From assembly GCA_013420905.1 (NCBI GenBank), contig JAAXNY010000011.1, positions 1,364,001 to 1,428,000 of the forward strand: a stretch of DNA of 64,000 nt, in the 5' to 3' direction. The DNA is from Collybia mongolica. Its lineage: Eukaryota; Basidiomycota; Agaricomycetes; Agaricales; Clitocybaceae. Below the pieces are notes generated by a model that saw nothing but the letters and a program-made list of their open reading frames with translations, was not told where the DNA came from and ran no database searches. Every line of letters starts with the position of its first letter. The stretch's first letter is position 1. Both the position numbers and the translations under genes were made by a program. Below, piece by piece: positions 21,730 to 35,907 of this stretch.

Positions 21730-24700
21730 ATGAAGATGGCTGAAGGGGTGATATCTTTCCCCCTACTAGGCCAGCCATCCTCATCAGCACTCGAATATCT
21801 GAAAATATCCTCCCCACCTTCCACAGATGCCACTCATGAATCCGACTTACTCAAGTCAATACGTACAGCTCTACGCGGCTCTGACACCGAATCAATAGCC
21901 ACCATCCATACAACATCCTTCCTATGCGATGATGATCTGGAAGATGAGGACGAACTTACGTGGAACGCGCACACCGTGATTTTGGGTCGTGGTGGTGTGA
22001 TGAGAAAGAAGTGGAATTTTGAAGAAGAGGGTCAGTCCATCCAATGGGCGTGCATTGGGTGGTTGGAACAGAATGTCCCGAAAAGCAGCATGACACCCCA
22101 CAACGCGACCCATCACTCACCAACCCGGAATGCGAAACCAGAACCACCCGCAGCGGAAAGGAAAACATTTGGTCCTTTTGCTCAGGTCCAACAAAACACC
22201 GAGATAGATCTCGGTAACACGACCCGCGCCGCTGCGGTCTTCATATTCTTAAGGAGTATAGGGAAGATATTCCTGAAGACCGGAATTGAATACACCTTTT
22301 CCCTCCCATTCATCGTACGGAAGGCATGGCCTTTGTCGCCACATGGAGTGATGATACAGAGAGTGCTTGAGCCCAGCGAATTGTATGAAGCAGATATCAC
22401 TGGTGACGCTGTTCTGCCTACGATTTTCTCCGTCACAAGCCCATTCTCCGAGGCTGGCACAGTTGGGTTGACAACTGGGATTATTGGTGGGTACATGAGC
22501 ACACTACCCACACTAAAGGACGAAGATGATAATTCAACGAAACCCCTGAAATCCGTTACCCCGACTGAAATGGTGGTCTGGGCGTCTCACCGAAGTCCAG
22601 CATCTGACGATGACGTACTCGTCACTGTCGACGTCGAAAAGCGCCAGCTCTCCATATGGCGCTACGTATATATCAAACCAAAAGATATACCGGTTCCCTT
22701 AGGCCGCTCCCGCACATATGGAATGGCCAAGAAACGCCAGTCAACGGCAGGCGCCGGCAGTCGCAGATCATCAGCGATACTTACTGACATGGTTGACAGA
22801 AGGCATCCATTATCACCCAATATCAGATCCCGCGAGCAATCGCCCACCGCGGACCTCCAAGAATTGGCTTCGCTATCTGCTCTCCCTGGGATGCCACCAG
22901 CGCTTTCGGCAATGTCAACCATGACGTCGCTCGTGTCAGGTGGTTCTTCACAATGGTCTGCACCATCGAAGGGTCGACGTAACTCTTTGACGAGAAATGA
23001 CTTAAGTGTGACGATGGACAGAATGGTGTTGGGAGGAAGGTTGGACGCAGATACAAATTTGACTCCCATTGAACACGGGAGGATGAAAGCAGCTTACTGG
23101 ATGGAGAAGCTGCACTCTCAGGATATCGGTGAACTCGAGTACGTAGGGATAAATCTTCGTGCCCGACGGAACTCTCATCTGCCACACTCAGCGCTTCATC
23201 ATGGAAGAATATATCTGCGTCGCTCTTCGATTCCCGCTGGGACGGCAAACAGTATCGGACACTGATGTCCATATGCCTTCCAGAAAGCCAGTCGCTGAAG
23301 CTGTTCTCCCTTGCACCGAATGACGAGAAGATGCTCAAGGCCTCGTTTATCCAGGAGTTCCCCGCCATATCAGCAACTTCTCTCTGCATCACCAGAGGAA
23401 ATGTTTGGGACCTTCTTTTAGTGAAACCTGACCATCGCTTAACGATCCTCACTCATGGTATGCATGAGCTATCTGTCGAAGTGTACCACCAGTCCCCCTC
23501 AGTCAGCCGGGATAACAATCGTCCTCCGTTTTGGCCTATCAAAACCCGTCAAGCGGTATCTATAGTAGGAGGCACAAAATCCGTCGTTACTTTAGAATTC
23601 GATGATGGGTTAAAGGGCATGACCACAATGAATCTCCGGCCTCAGGATTCTCTCACTACTCAATGTTTGCACATCCTAGCTCTCACCCTTCCGTCGGAGC
23701 TTATGTTCTCGCTACACCAGCTTTTCTTGCAGACATGGTCCTCACGCCATCTTACTGTTTCTAACGTTGTTGAATTCAACTGCTTCACGGATGCGCTGTA
23801 CGGGCTATTCAAACTTCCAATCAACAAAGCACAACCAACGAATGACCCTTGGACGGAGTTGGGCAGATCAATATCTCACGATCGCTTTCGTGAGGATCCC
23901 GCATTGAAAAGGCTAAGTCTACCCCCGAATCCACCAAATCTTCACTCCCGAGATACATCAAGCAAACCCCACAAACTGCTCGCCGCTGTTCTCTACGCCC
24001 TACACACTCTTGGAGAGGACTTGCGCCTAACGGCCCACAATTACCGATCATTGATAAGACTGGTTCCGGTCATCTGTAGGATCGCACTGACAATACGGCC
24101 AGAATGGGCTGATTATTGGAAAAGGCTCTGTCCTGACGCTATGGAAGGCTGGTCGTCTCCACAAAATCCCGGTATGTTCGCTGCCGCTATCGCTATCACT
24201 ATGACCATGAATATCAATGCAATGCAGCTACTGAAAACTTCGATGATCGAATACCTGTTTGGCCTCCCGATATCTCCGCCATCCTTTATGGGCGAATCAG
24301 CAACCCTGACTGGCAAGTTCCCTGGCATGATACACATTACATGGCGATTCGCTTCGGCATTACGCCCGCTTTCGCCTATGGTCGACTTGACCCCCTTCGC
24401 GCATTATACCATCTCACAGGGATTTACAGATGTCTATCGGACAGTACAGTCAAGGAAACCCAGAAGAGGGCCGAAAATGCCGTTTACCTGATGGTTACAT
24501 CTGCCCTTGGGCCCGAGTTCGTGAAACACTTACCTATGGGTATTGCTGCCCCTCTCATGGAGGCGTTGAGGACATGTCAAATGGCTCCTCCGGGGGATTG
24601 GCCACTGGCTGCGTACCGCGCGATCGGGAGAAACGACCTCGCCGCATCAGGTAGCGAAATTCCTGATATGCTCTTCAGCGACGGTTATCGTCCAATGAAA

Positions 24701-27700
24701 GATTTCGTTGTACGCATAGATCATATCAATTTCGACCAAGACCACTTACTTCTTTATAGAACTCATTGCAACGTCGTCGAACAATTGGGGAGATTATTAA
24801 CGAAACCCGAGCTGCAGCTTCTGGACAGATCGACGCTGTTTCTGGCGTCGAGATCGACCTTGCCGAGTTCACAGACATCCGTTTCGGCCAAGATCGCCGA
24901 CTAGATGAAGTTGCGCGGATGCTATGCTCTTCAACAGTACCATCCATCAGAGTTGTGGAACGGCCCGAACTCAGGTACTTTACCATACGATTGTCTTTTA
25001 ACCCAATTGCTTCTGACGCCTTGACTTTCCAAAACAAAAATAGCGAACACGATCAAGCCAAAGAGCACCAGAACCAGGTTGTTCGCATCGCGGAGCGGAC
25101 GCTTGCACTGCCATTTGGACGTGCAATGTTTACGTTTGGCTCTGTTCCTACTGTGACTCGCGAAGCTTACGCCATACCCAAAATCGAATATGCGGTCAGA
25201 ATTCAGCCTCTCAACGTTAAGATTACCCCTGAGGCAGGTAGAATCCCTGCGGAATCATTCCATTGGGGTGACTTTCACAACGGTGTCGCCGCAGGATTGC
25301 GTATATCCCCTTCGTCAGCTGGTATCGAAAGCTCTTGGATTGCGTTTAACAAACCGTCGGACCTTACCCCCGAACATGCTGGCTTCCTCTTCGGACTAGG
25401 CCTAACCGGCCACTTGAAGGAGATGCTGACCTGGCACACATTCGGTTATCTCACTCCCAAGCATGATTTGACCTCGATCGGTGTCTTGCTCGGGCTCTCT
25501 GCCGCGAATATTGGAAACGGTAATCAGCATGTCACAAAATTATTAGCAGTCCATACCCCTGCTCTTCTCCCGACTCCAACAGTTGATTTGAATGTATCCC
25601 TCATGACACAGGCTGCTGGGTTGGCGGGTGTCGGACTTTTATATTTAGGGACTAAAAATCGACGGATGGCAGAGGTCTGTCTAAATCAAATCAGTCGCAA
25701 AGATCTTGTCCAGCCCGACCTCAGTAACGAACACCGAGAAGCGTACACCTACTCAGCTGCCCTAGCGTTTGGTATGATTATGCTTGGAAAGGGGACTTCA
25801 ACACCAGCAGACATGGCTTTAGTCTCACGCTTGAACGTTCTCGTGCGTGGGAGCATTCATACCACAGACCAGATTCGGCACACGCGGCCCCCATTCGACG
25901 TAAACCTCACGTCGCCAGCGGCAACGATTGGGCTTGGTCTTATGTACCTTAGAACCGAACGCCAGGATATTGCCGACTTGTTAGCAATCCCCGATACTGT
26001 CCTCGAATTGAATCGTATTCAACCAAGCTTCATACTTATCCGTACCATTGCACGATCTCTGATACTTTGGAACTCTATAGAGCCGACAAGGGAATGGCTT
26101 TCTTCACAAATGCCGTTCCCCCTCGTAGACGCCTTACAGAACCGGTCCAAAGACAAACCACTGGATGATGCTATAGAACTGACCTACCATAATATAATCG
26201 CAGGTAGTTGTTTTGTCTTGGGCCTCAAATACGCCGGAACGGCTCGCCAGGCGGCGTACATGATGATCATTGGCCATTTCGACATGTTTACGCGATTGGT
26301 TTATTCGCCAGGTTCGTACTTGATCCACTCCAAGTTCCTAATTGCTGATCCACCCCCAGGATTAGGCTTGGCCTTCGATCACAAAATTAAGCGTTCTGCT
26401 TACAGAGATGGTCTCAACCTTATTTCTCTTTCTCTAAGCATGGTCATGGCTGGTACCGGAGAGATAACGTGTTTTCGTCGTCTTCGGTACGCATACGGCA
26501 TGTATCAACAAGCCATGTACCATCAACCTTTCAAATACGGCATTCATGTTGCGCTGCACATGGCAATCGGTCTCCTCTTCGTTGGCGGAGGACGTTTTAC
26601 ACTGGGAACGTCAGATGCTGCTATTGCATGCATGATAGCATCTTTCTTCCCTCGATTCCACCATCTATCATCGGATAATAAGAGTTACCTCCAAGCTCTT
26701 CGCCATCTCTGGGTTCTTGCGGTCGAACCTCGCTGTCTAATTGCTCGCGACGTTGATTCCACTGAAGTTGTTTACCTTCCAGTTAAAATAACTGTGAAAG
26801 AAGGGGATGATATTGGTGTGACCCAGCTAATCTCGCCAACGTTAATTCCTGATCTCGACAAGATGCTATCCATCCGAGTTGACACTCCTCGTTATTGGCC
26901 ATTTTATTTAGACATCGAACATCTCCCTCACCACAAGAAAAATCTCCTTCAAAGCCAGACCTTGTTCGTAAAGCGGCGAACTGCGTTCCTTAGCTATACC
27001 GAAGACCCAAGGGGAAGCCGTAGCCTGTTTGTGAGACCTGGAGCCGCATCTGGAGGCGCTGCCATCCTTGACTTCCCACAGTGGACAGACACAAAAAATC
27101 ACCCTGCAGGTGACCTGTCGGAATTCATAACGTCTTTCTCCAACGACGTGCTCTTCCTAGCCTTTGCAGACCACTTTTCTCGTGATGCTGAAACAGACGA
27201 TGAACGACTCTTCCATGCTTATTGTCACGCCGCCCTGCTTGATAGCATCCTACAAGACAAGCCACAGACGTTGCAGTCGCATCTAACGTTATTCCGCTAT
27301 CGGGCGATGTCGCCCAACTCACGATACTTCCATCTCCGCCTTCAAGACCTGCGGTTCGCTGCTGATTTCTACAGTAAAATTTATGACCGACGATTCAGTG
27401 GACGCTCCGAAAATAATCCTCGCCCCCCGCTCATTCGGGATAGCACGGTTGCGGGTGCACTCCATGCTCTTGACCAGCGACTAGACGCCATAAGGTTATC
27501 ACCACCATTCCTTATATCCCTGGGACAATATGCACGGGGAGAAATAGTTGCTGAAATAGAGGCATCCACTTCCCAAAACCTTGCTTGGTATTTACTCCGA
27601 AACGGGGTCCCTGTCTCAACACTGCTCATTATCCTAAGAGGCTTGGCGCGCGACGCGCACCTTCAGTGTTTAGGGTCTCCACCTCCTGAGGGAACTAACA

Positions 27701-27834
27701 ACGCCGCCGCGCTGGATCTGGGCATTAAAGAGGTTCTGCATGGTACGGGAACCCGGATGACCACGGCCTTTGGTTCTGGCTGGTCTGTTAGGTCCCTAGA
27801 TGAGATCATTGAGACCTGGAATGCCGTCGTTTAA
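21730..27834 (+). CDS. APC1: Anaphase-promoting complex subunit 1
   Basis: Five exons: 21730-23138, 23192-24171, 24228-24709, 24760-24974 and 25044-27834, giving 1,958 residues, the usual APC1 size. It is the largest scaffold of the APC/C, the ubiquitin ligase that triggers anaphase and mitotic exit. The N-terminal part has the beta-propeller region start (NAHTVILGRGGVMRKKWNF). The PC (proteasome/cyclosome) repeats lie at about 1139-1560 (HAGFLFGLGLTGHLKEM, LGLSAANIGNGN, AGLAGVGLLYLGTKNRRMAE, ALAFGMIMLGKG, SPAATIGLGLMYLRTER). The C-terminal domain ends in EIIETWNAVV. The intron at 24975-25043 is 69 nt, free of stops and divisible by three, so retention would add 23 residues; I remove it because PEL-SEHDQAKEHQNQVVRIAERT joins as in the family. 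ATG 21730 was chosen as the first in frame. Orthologues are called bimE in Aspergillus and cut4 in fission yeast. Confidence 0.95.
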
Positions 27835-28046
27835 AATTTGCCACCTGACCCTTGTTCTGCAACCTACTCAATGTACATTAGACATAGATAAATACACCGA
27901 AGCATCTCCTCTTCCTCCGATAGTCGAATAAAGCACAGCATAGTCAGAGTCCGATAGTGATTACAATCAGTCTTGGATAAAAATCTCAAAATAGGTAATG
28001 GACAGAAAATAACGAAACTATGATACAAATCTCGATCCGAATGTGC

Positions 28047-29718
<1,672 letters not shown>

Positions 29719-30031
29719 GATTCCTGTACTGATGTATGAATCGAGTCAGAGTGGGGATATCAGCGAATCGGGCGTACCAACCGGGGGTTGAATTGAGAAG
29801 ATTGTCGGGGAAGATGCTTAGTGGGTTGCGATGCTGAAACCTGAAGGGAGTAACTAGCGAGATGCACGGACGTACAATCCACTATCTGCTTTTTATTTTT
29901 ATTTTTACCACAGAAATATGAAAAAAAAATTCCAACAAGCGCGCCATGATCGATCACTCACGTGATCTCGACGCGAGGTTGCACCGTATATTTTGGTGCA
30001 TTCTATTTCTTTTTTTTATTAATCACCAAAA
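29719..30031. promoter_or_regulatory. Divergent promoter between DAHP synthase and PIH1 gene
   Basis: 313 bp between two start codons on opposite strands. It has A/T tracts around 29885-29930 and 30005-30017. I see no Gcn4-type TGACTCA site in it, though TGAGTC occurs at 29714-29760 near the DAHP synthase start region. Confidence 0.35.
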
Positions 30032-31438
30032 ATGTCCAACACTTGCGTTACTCTCAAACCTGTCCCTGGCTTTTGTATCAAATCTGCTGCTCTTCAGCCC
30101 GGTCTCTATACTCCGCCCTCGGCTGCCGTTAAACCAAAGCCAGGTCTTTTGGAACCCGAATCTGGTCCTATACCCGTCCCAATAGGGCTCAAAATCTTTA
30201 TCAACATTGCATGGGATCCAAACGTGCCACCTCCCCCGGCCGGCAGCGAAGAAGCCATTCAGCAGGCCATGAAGGGCGAGGACCTGGATGTTGATGACCT
30301 GAACCCGGATGGATGGTACGTTCCCGTCATAGTATCTGAAGGCCGGCAAGACAAGGATAAAGGTACGCTTGTATCTCACTTTACAGCCCCAGTTGAAACT
30401 CCCCCCCCCCCCTCTATTCCGGTTCGATACCCGTGGATTGCCACATCCTCCGATCACTACGATAACACATCTAACTGCTTTTGAAAGTCTTACCTGTTTA
30501 ATCAAACTCATTTATTTTGATATTAATTCGCGGTTTGTAGCTGGAAATCCTTCCCTGGTCTTTGATTGTATATATCATACCTCGGTCAAGTCTCGGACGC
30601 TCACAGACCCCGAGTTCAAAATATTCCTTGTGGGTGAGTCCATCAAAACCACTGATCGCTAACAGTGCCTAACCACAATCAATTTCCTCAACATAGAACT
30701 CGCTCTCCAACGTCTCGAAGCACAAACCTCCCTCGTTCTATCTCGCCAAATTGGCACCCCCAATATAAGTTCCAAGGGCAAGCTTCTCCCTCGCACTGTC
30801 CTCATTCCTTCCTTTCTCGCCGGCAAGCCCCAACACTCCAATTCGAAGCCACTCATTGAGGAGGTCACACATGCTTCCACTTCGGCGTCTCCGACCTCGC
30901 CGAGTTCTCGCAAGCCCAGAGACATACTCAAAGCGAACCCCCTCCAGGGTTCGTCTCCCTTGGCCAAGTCAACCACATCCAGGCACGAAAAGCTCACTTG
31001 GACGTGGTCGAAGATAGACGATAGATTACGAATTGTCATCTCTGTGCCTGCTCTCGTACGTCATTTCCCCCTCCCCCCCCCCCAACAATCAGCCCCATGC
31101 ACTCCTCCAACATAAGCCTTCTTGACCATTCGTCTAACAGTTCATTCTATTCCCAGATAACCTCGGACATCGCCCAGGCAACGTTGGATATTGAACCCCG
31201 CCGGTTTATCGTCAGTATACCCGACTATCCGACGCTCGATGTCAACCTTGTTCTGTCCGACGCCGAGATCGTGGCCACTTCCTCCTCCAAAACATCGGTG
31301 AGCCTGCATGGGACCCCGGATGAAGAAGTACAGGAACCAAACCAAATCCTTATGCTTAAACGCCAGCGTGATCTAGACGTCGATAGCGCGACCGCGGAGT
31401 GGCATGTAGCGGAGGGTAATTTAGTCCTCCTGGCGTGA
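30032..31438 (+). CDS. PIH1-domain protein (R2TP-type co-chaperone subunit)
   Basis: Four exons: 30032-30362, 30541-30633, 30697-31055 and 31157-31438, giving 354 residues. The N-terminal half has the PIH1 domain: GLKIFINIAWDPNVPPPP, then the middle conserved part VFDCIYHTSVKSRTLTDPEFKIFLVELALQRLE (read over two introns). A variable Ser/Pro linker follows. The C-terminal 95 residues read like a CS (p23-like) domain with alternating beta strands (RRFIVSIPDYPTLDVNLVLSD ... EWHVAEGNLVLLA). PIH1/Nop17 works with Tah1, Rvb1 and Rvb2 and Hsp90 in box C/D snoRNP and polymerase assembly. The position within the PIH family is inferred; fungi usually have one member. Confidence 0.85.
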
Positions 31439-31617
31439 GATTAGAATCACAATTTAATTTAAAAATTACCGACTGGAAGTCGTAACTTCCTACATATCAA
31501 ACAACCTGTTAATGTAAATCGTCTAATTATTCCAAGAAACCGATAATGATAATCGATACAACCATCCCTTCTTATCCCAGGATGTTAGCGACTGAACCGA
31601 ACTGTCGGTCAACTACA

Positions 31618-33185
31618 TCAACCCCCAGCCTTCCCTAGCAAGGCATAACCACCCCCTTGGGGACCGTGAAGCTGCCATATGGTCAATTGGAACCGGCGGC
31701 CATCAAAAGCTAAACTTAACTCACCTTACTATAGCATCTCATACACAATGGTTCGCCATCATGGTCTCTTAGGCGGCTGGAGTCGAGGGATATGTTGCAC
31801 TCCATACACCGCAAGCAATTCTTATGAAATGTCTTTCCCACCGCTTTCACCTGCACGGAGATAAGTATCACCAGCGATGATTACAAAATACAGACGTGCC
31901 TGTTCAGCAAAATACACACTTCTTCCGCATCGGGGACAGCTGGGTGTGCCTGCACCCCACTTTCTGGGCGACCCCTTCCCGGTCGTGTGGATCGGTACTC
32001 CACTGCTCAAAGCAGCTCCGTAACGTGTGCCGGTCGCAGATGGCATAAGGGGGCGAATAAAATCACTCTCTACCTCGCGCTGACTTACATCACCCTCACT
32101 TCCCACCGCAGGTATCGTATCTGCGAACCCATTATTATCCATCATGCCTTGCACCGCGCTGATCGAGCCAACACTCCGATTCGGAAAATGGCGCGGTCGC
32201 GTTCCATAGCTACCAGTGCGCGTAGGGCTCAAGGGTACAGTCCGAGGAATACCGCCGTGCCCTGGCCGTCCGGTGTTCGATGGGGTTCCAGTATACACCG
32301 CAGTCAGCGGGGGCGGGCGAGACTTTGAGAACAACGATGCCGGTGATGCTTGCCAATCCACAGTATCGCGCTCTTCCTCAGCGTTAATATCGGCATCGCC
32401 CTCAACAGCCTCAGGTGATTTGTTATCTGCTGGGGCCGTGTCTATTTCGGCGCGCGGGAACGAGGTAGATGTTGGACTCGTTGCTAGGGACCTGTTGGGC
32501 CTCAGTCGAGGTGCGGCCAATATGCTGTTGCCATACCCCCCGCCGGTGCCCAACGCACGATCGGGGGACGTGTTTCTGGGTGGCGTCACGAAACTGTTCT
32601 CTCTAGTGGGTGAAGCAAGGGGTGATCCCAAGTGGGAGGGTATATCATCGCGGTATGGCGCAACAGGGAGATTTGCTTGACGAAGGTCGTGTGTTCCAAA
32701 GTTCTTCACATGGCAAGATTTACTGGATCATGGAGTCAGTGCGGTTCTATAGCAGTGACCCAGATGTGCGCACCAGTATGGCTATTCATTCAGACACGAG
32801 CAATGAGAGATGTCGGCATGTACCCAAATGAAGGAGACACTCACCTTTTCGTCGTGCTCCAGAAGGGTCAATGAATCCAGTCTCTTGTGGCATATCGTAC
32901 ATGCGAGACATGGCTGGAGCACAACAAATCAGGAAATTTAGTAGCGTTGGGAGAACAATACAGACTTTGTGGTAAAGCTGATTCCTCATCAGCAACTTGG
33001 TCCGCAGAGCATAAGGGACGTTGAAGACATACCTTTCTACCTGGTCCCATCGCCTGATGTCATCGGGAACATCCAGTCACTGCCGAATACTTGAGAAATA
33101 CAGACAAATATCTACGCACCTGTTCTGCAGCATAGACGGCCTTGTCGCACCTAGGACAGCGCTGAGTTCCTCCAAAGGGATGCAT
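31618..33185 (-). CDS. Two-LIM-domain protein (cysteine-rich protein type) with 12-nt and 8-nt micro-exons
   Basis: Eight exons on the minus strand: 33185-33120, 33053-33033, 32977-32966 (12 nt), 32913-32845, 32781-32774 (8 nt), 32722-31900, 31850-31725 and 31671-31618, giving 392 residues. LIM1 (about 10-65) reads CPRCDKAVYAAEQ, GPGRKLYHKPCLACTICHKR, LLEHDEKPYCKSCHVKNFG. LIM2 (about 321-375) reads CPRCGRSVYFAEQ, GKTFHKNCLRCMECN, EPLCMRCYSKLHGP. The tail is GGYALLGKAGG, as in CRP/CSRP proteins. A 240-residue Ser/Pro/Thr-rich linker separates the LIM domains. LIM domains bind protein partners, often at actin. The intron after exon 6 starts with GC (GC-AG). Both micro-exons are required: without them LIM1 loses LYHK or the PYC zinc ligand and the frame. 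Confidence 0.92.
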
Positions 33186-33413
33186 GATCTATATTATAAA
33201 GGGACGAAATAATGGCCAGCTTCAGAGTGAGGGATTTCGTTCAGGATCAGACTTGATTACGGAAGCGAGCGGGGTTTTAAAATGACATCCGAAAAAAATG
33301 ATTGTAGATTTCTCACTGGCACATCGACCATCTACACCCTCGATATCCTTCATCCCTCTCCATCTTGCCTCTCCTCTCCCCCCTTTCGTTGAATCTATTC
33401 CATTCTTGTAAAA
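33186..33413. promoter_or_regulatory. Divergent promoter between LIM gene and eIF5A
   Basis: 228 bp between opposite start codons. It has a strong CT-rich run at 33345-33390 just before the eIF5A ATG, typical of highly expressed fungal genes. Confidence 0.4.
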
Positions 33414-34216
33414 ATGTCCGACGATGAGCACCATAATCAGACCATCGAGAGCGTATGTTCGACTACCATCCGTTTATCGATTTCATCGCGCTCACACAGA
33501 TATCCAGGCGAGCGCGAATGCCTCTTTGACCTTCCCCATGCAATGCTCTGCTCTCCGTAAAAACGGTCACGTCGTCATCAAAGGTCAGAATCTCTCAATG
33601 TTCATCCCGATATATAAACTCAACCGAAATAATCTCCAGGACGCCCCTGCAAGATCGTCGACATGTCCACCTCCAAGACAGGAAAGCATGGCCACGCCAA
33701 GGTTCATCTCGTTGCCATCGATGTATGTAACTCGCTTTCTTCCATTTCTCTCAGACTAATTGACACTCCATCTCTAGATCTTTACCAACAAGAAACTTGT
33801 GCGTTCCACACCACCGGCATGAACCTTATCTAACCGCCCAGTAGGAAGATATCAGTCCTTCTACCCACAATATGGACGTTCCTAACGTCCGCCGCAATGA
33901 ATACCAGCTCGTGAGTTGCACTTCAAACTGTTGAAGTATACACTAACACCCCGCCCAGGTCAACATCGACGATGGTTTCCTCAACCTCATGACTCAGGAT
34001 GGTGTCTCCAAGGATGATGTCAGGGTACCTGAAGGTGACCTTGGAACTGAGATTCAGAATGGATTTGATGCAGGAAAAGATCTCCTGGTCACCATCATCA
34101 GCGCGATGGGAGAAGAGCAGGTATACATGCCTCTGTTTCTATCTAAAAACCTAGCTCTCATATACATTCTCCTCTCCCAGGCCATTTCTTCCAAGGAGGC
34201 TCCTAAAGGCTCTTGA
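33414..34216 (+). CDS. Translation factor eIF5A (hypusine-containing)
   Basis: Seven exons: 33414-33452, 33508-33583, 33640-33722, 33778-33798, 33845-33910, 33959-34120 and 34181-34216, giving 160 residues, as usual for the family. The hypusination loop [12 protein letters not shown] is intact, with the modified Lys at about residue 54. Other conserved parts are [42 protein letters not shown] and the C-terminal OB fold ([14 protein letters not shown]). eIF5A relieves ribosome stalling, for example at proline runs, and helps termination. Exon 4 is only 21 nt. The first exon is short (13 codons), and the start is fixed by the acidic MSDDEH opening common in eIF5A. Confidence 0.97.
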
Positions 34217-35900
34217 TCGGTGAGCTCATCCCCCCATTCTTATGTCTCCAAGTCACGAGACCTCTGTTCGATAGATTTCTTTCCCATCCTTGTACCTGCC
34301 TTAATCTGTGTGGTTATAGTTATAGTTTCCATTCATATCGTCAATCAACCTATCCGATTCAGTCATCCCCCTTCCTTTCCGCGTGTTTCATCCATCCAGA
34401 GTCACCTCGCCGTCTCTCTTCATATCCGCTTGTTGTATTCAAACCAATCAATGTAGGACATGAAAGAAGTAGAAAGAAAAAACATTTATCAAAAGCATGG
34501 TTTGTAGATCTTGATCCTAAATCAGCCCTTTATCTTAGACGAGGAGCATATCTCAATGATGTACGTATAAGCGCCAACGCGTTGTCCCACCAACAAAGGG
34601 ACCTTGACGATGCTGATTGCTTAGTATGGGCACGCCATAGGTTCGTTTCTCCACAATTCATATTTAGGGAAGTTTCTTTTTTCCACGGTATCTCTTTCTG
34701 CTCAGGCCTATTCTATTTAGATATCTTCTGCTTTACACCACACCATTTCACGTCGTGGGCAACGCAATTTTGAAATAAAAGCATCATAAAAAAAAGACCA
34801 TTTATTGGACCCAATGACGCCCACACTCATTTAGTGTATTTTGTTCACAGGCATTTAATATTTCGGATACGAACCACGGACCTTACCCCAATTCTCTTCT
34901 GACGGTTTCCCCTACATAGCCTCTAGATCTGCTCATAATCTTCCTTCACTTTCGTCGCCCTGGAAAATATACATATCCTCGATTTCCAACGTTCAACCCT
35001 GAGGTCTTCGAAATTCCATAATGATTATCGAGCTAACGAGTAACAAGCGAATATATATTTATCTGTTAAAGGTCCGCCTTACAAGGAGACAGGAGCATCT
35101 CTAGATCTGGGGACGGATGGAGGGTCGAGAGTCAGCGCTTTGAAAAAAATAAAAGTTGGGACACACTGCAATCTGGGAACTCGTTTTAGCCTCCATTGCC
35201 TATGCTCTATTTAGACCACATCAAAGGCTCGATATAGTACGTCCATCATGTTCTACTGTAGCCCTGTTCGTTCTAAGAGCCTAGGAAACTATTGTTGATT
35301 TAAAGCCTCAGTTGCTTCTGTAAAATTCATCCTCCGGTCAACCAACTTCGAGTAAGCCATAACTTTCGTTCTGGTCTGACTCCCACAATTACATGGCCAA
35401 TTTGTATTGATCACAGACGACTCATAGTCCTGTCGTGGCCATCCCAGAGAAATGATTGGCAGTGAGTAGCCGTTGAAAAGGTTTTTTTTTGGATATCCCT
35501 TCCATGCAATACCGTCTGGCGTGGGCCGTTGCAAGCACGGCATGTCCGAGTTCGAAACTGTGGAACGGAAAAAATCATTGATATGGATGATACATATTAC
35601 AAATATGTATACACAAAGCCACATGACCCATACATCAAATAACGGAGATGGCCGCAACGTCGGGAGGTGTAGCCATCAAATTTCCCTCAGTTGAAAAGAG
35701 TACATACCTCACATTCTCAATACTTCGAACTCGGAATTAACGCGTCTTTCATGGATTCTTAGTGGAGATAGATTAAATAATAGCCTTGTGTCCCAAGCAC
35801 CCTAGATGGAATTGGGATGCATTCTATGCTGCGGTGAGGAAAGTCAGAGCTACCGCTCCTTTACTGCTGCGCTTCTTTTTTTAACAGTGGCCCCTTAACC
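34217..35900. other. Gene-poor stretch
   Basis: 3' flank of eIF5A followed by 1.6 kb without a supported gene. The longest ORF (35289-35657, minus, 122 codons) has a hydrophobic start but no family features. The base composition is more AT-rich than the neighbouring gene block. It could hold old transposon or gene debris that I cannot name. Confidence 0.4.
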
Positions 35901-35907
35901 CAAATGT

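Noticed and set aside
35289..35657. 122-codon minus ORF with hydrophobic start
   Set aside because: No motif, no intron context and AT-rich surroundings; codon choice does not resemble the neighbouring genes.
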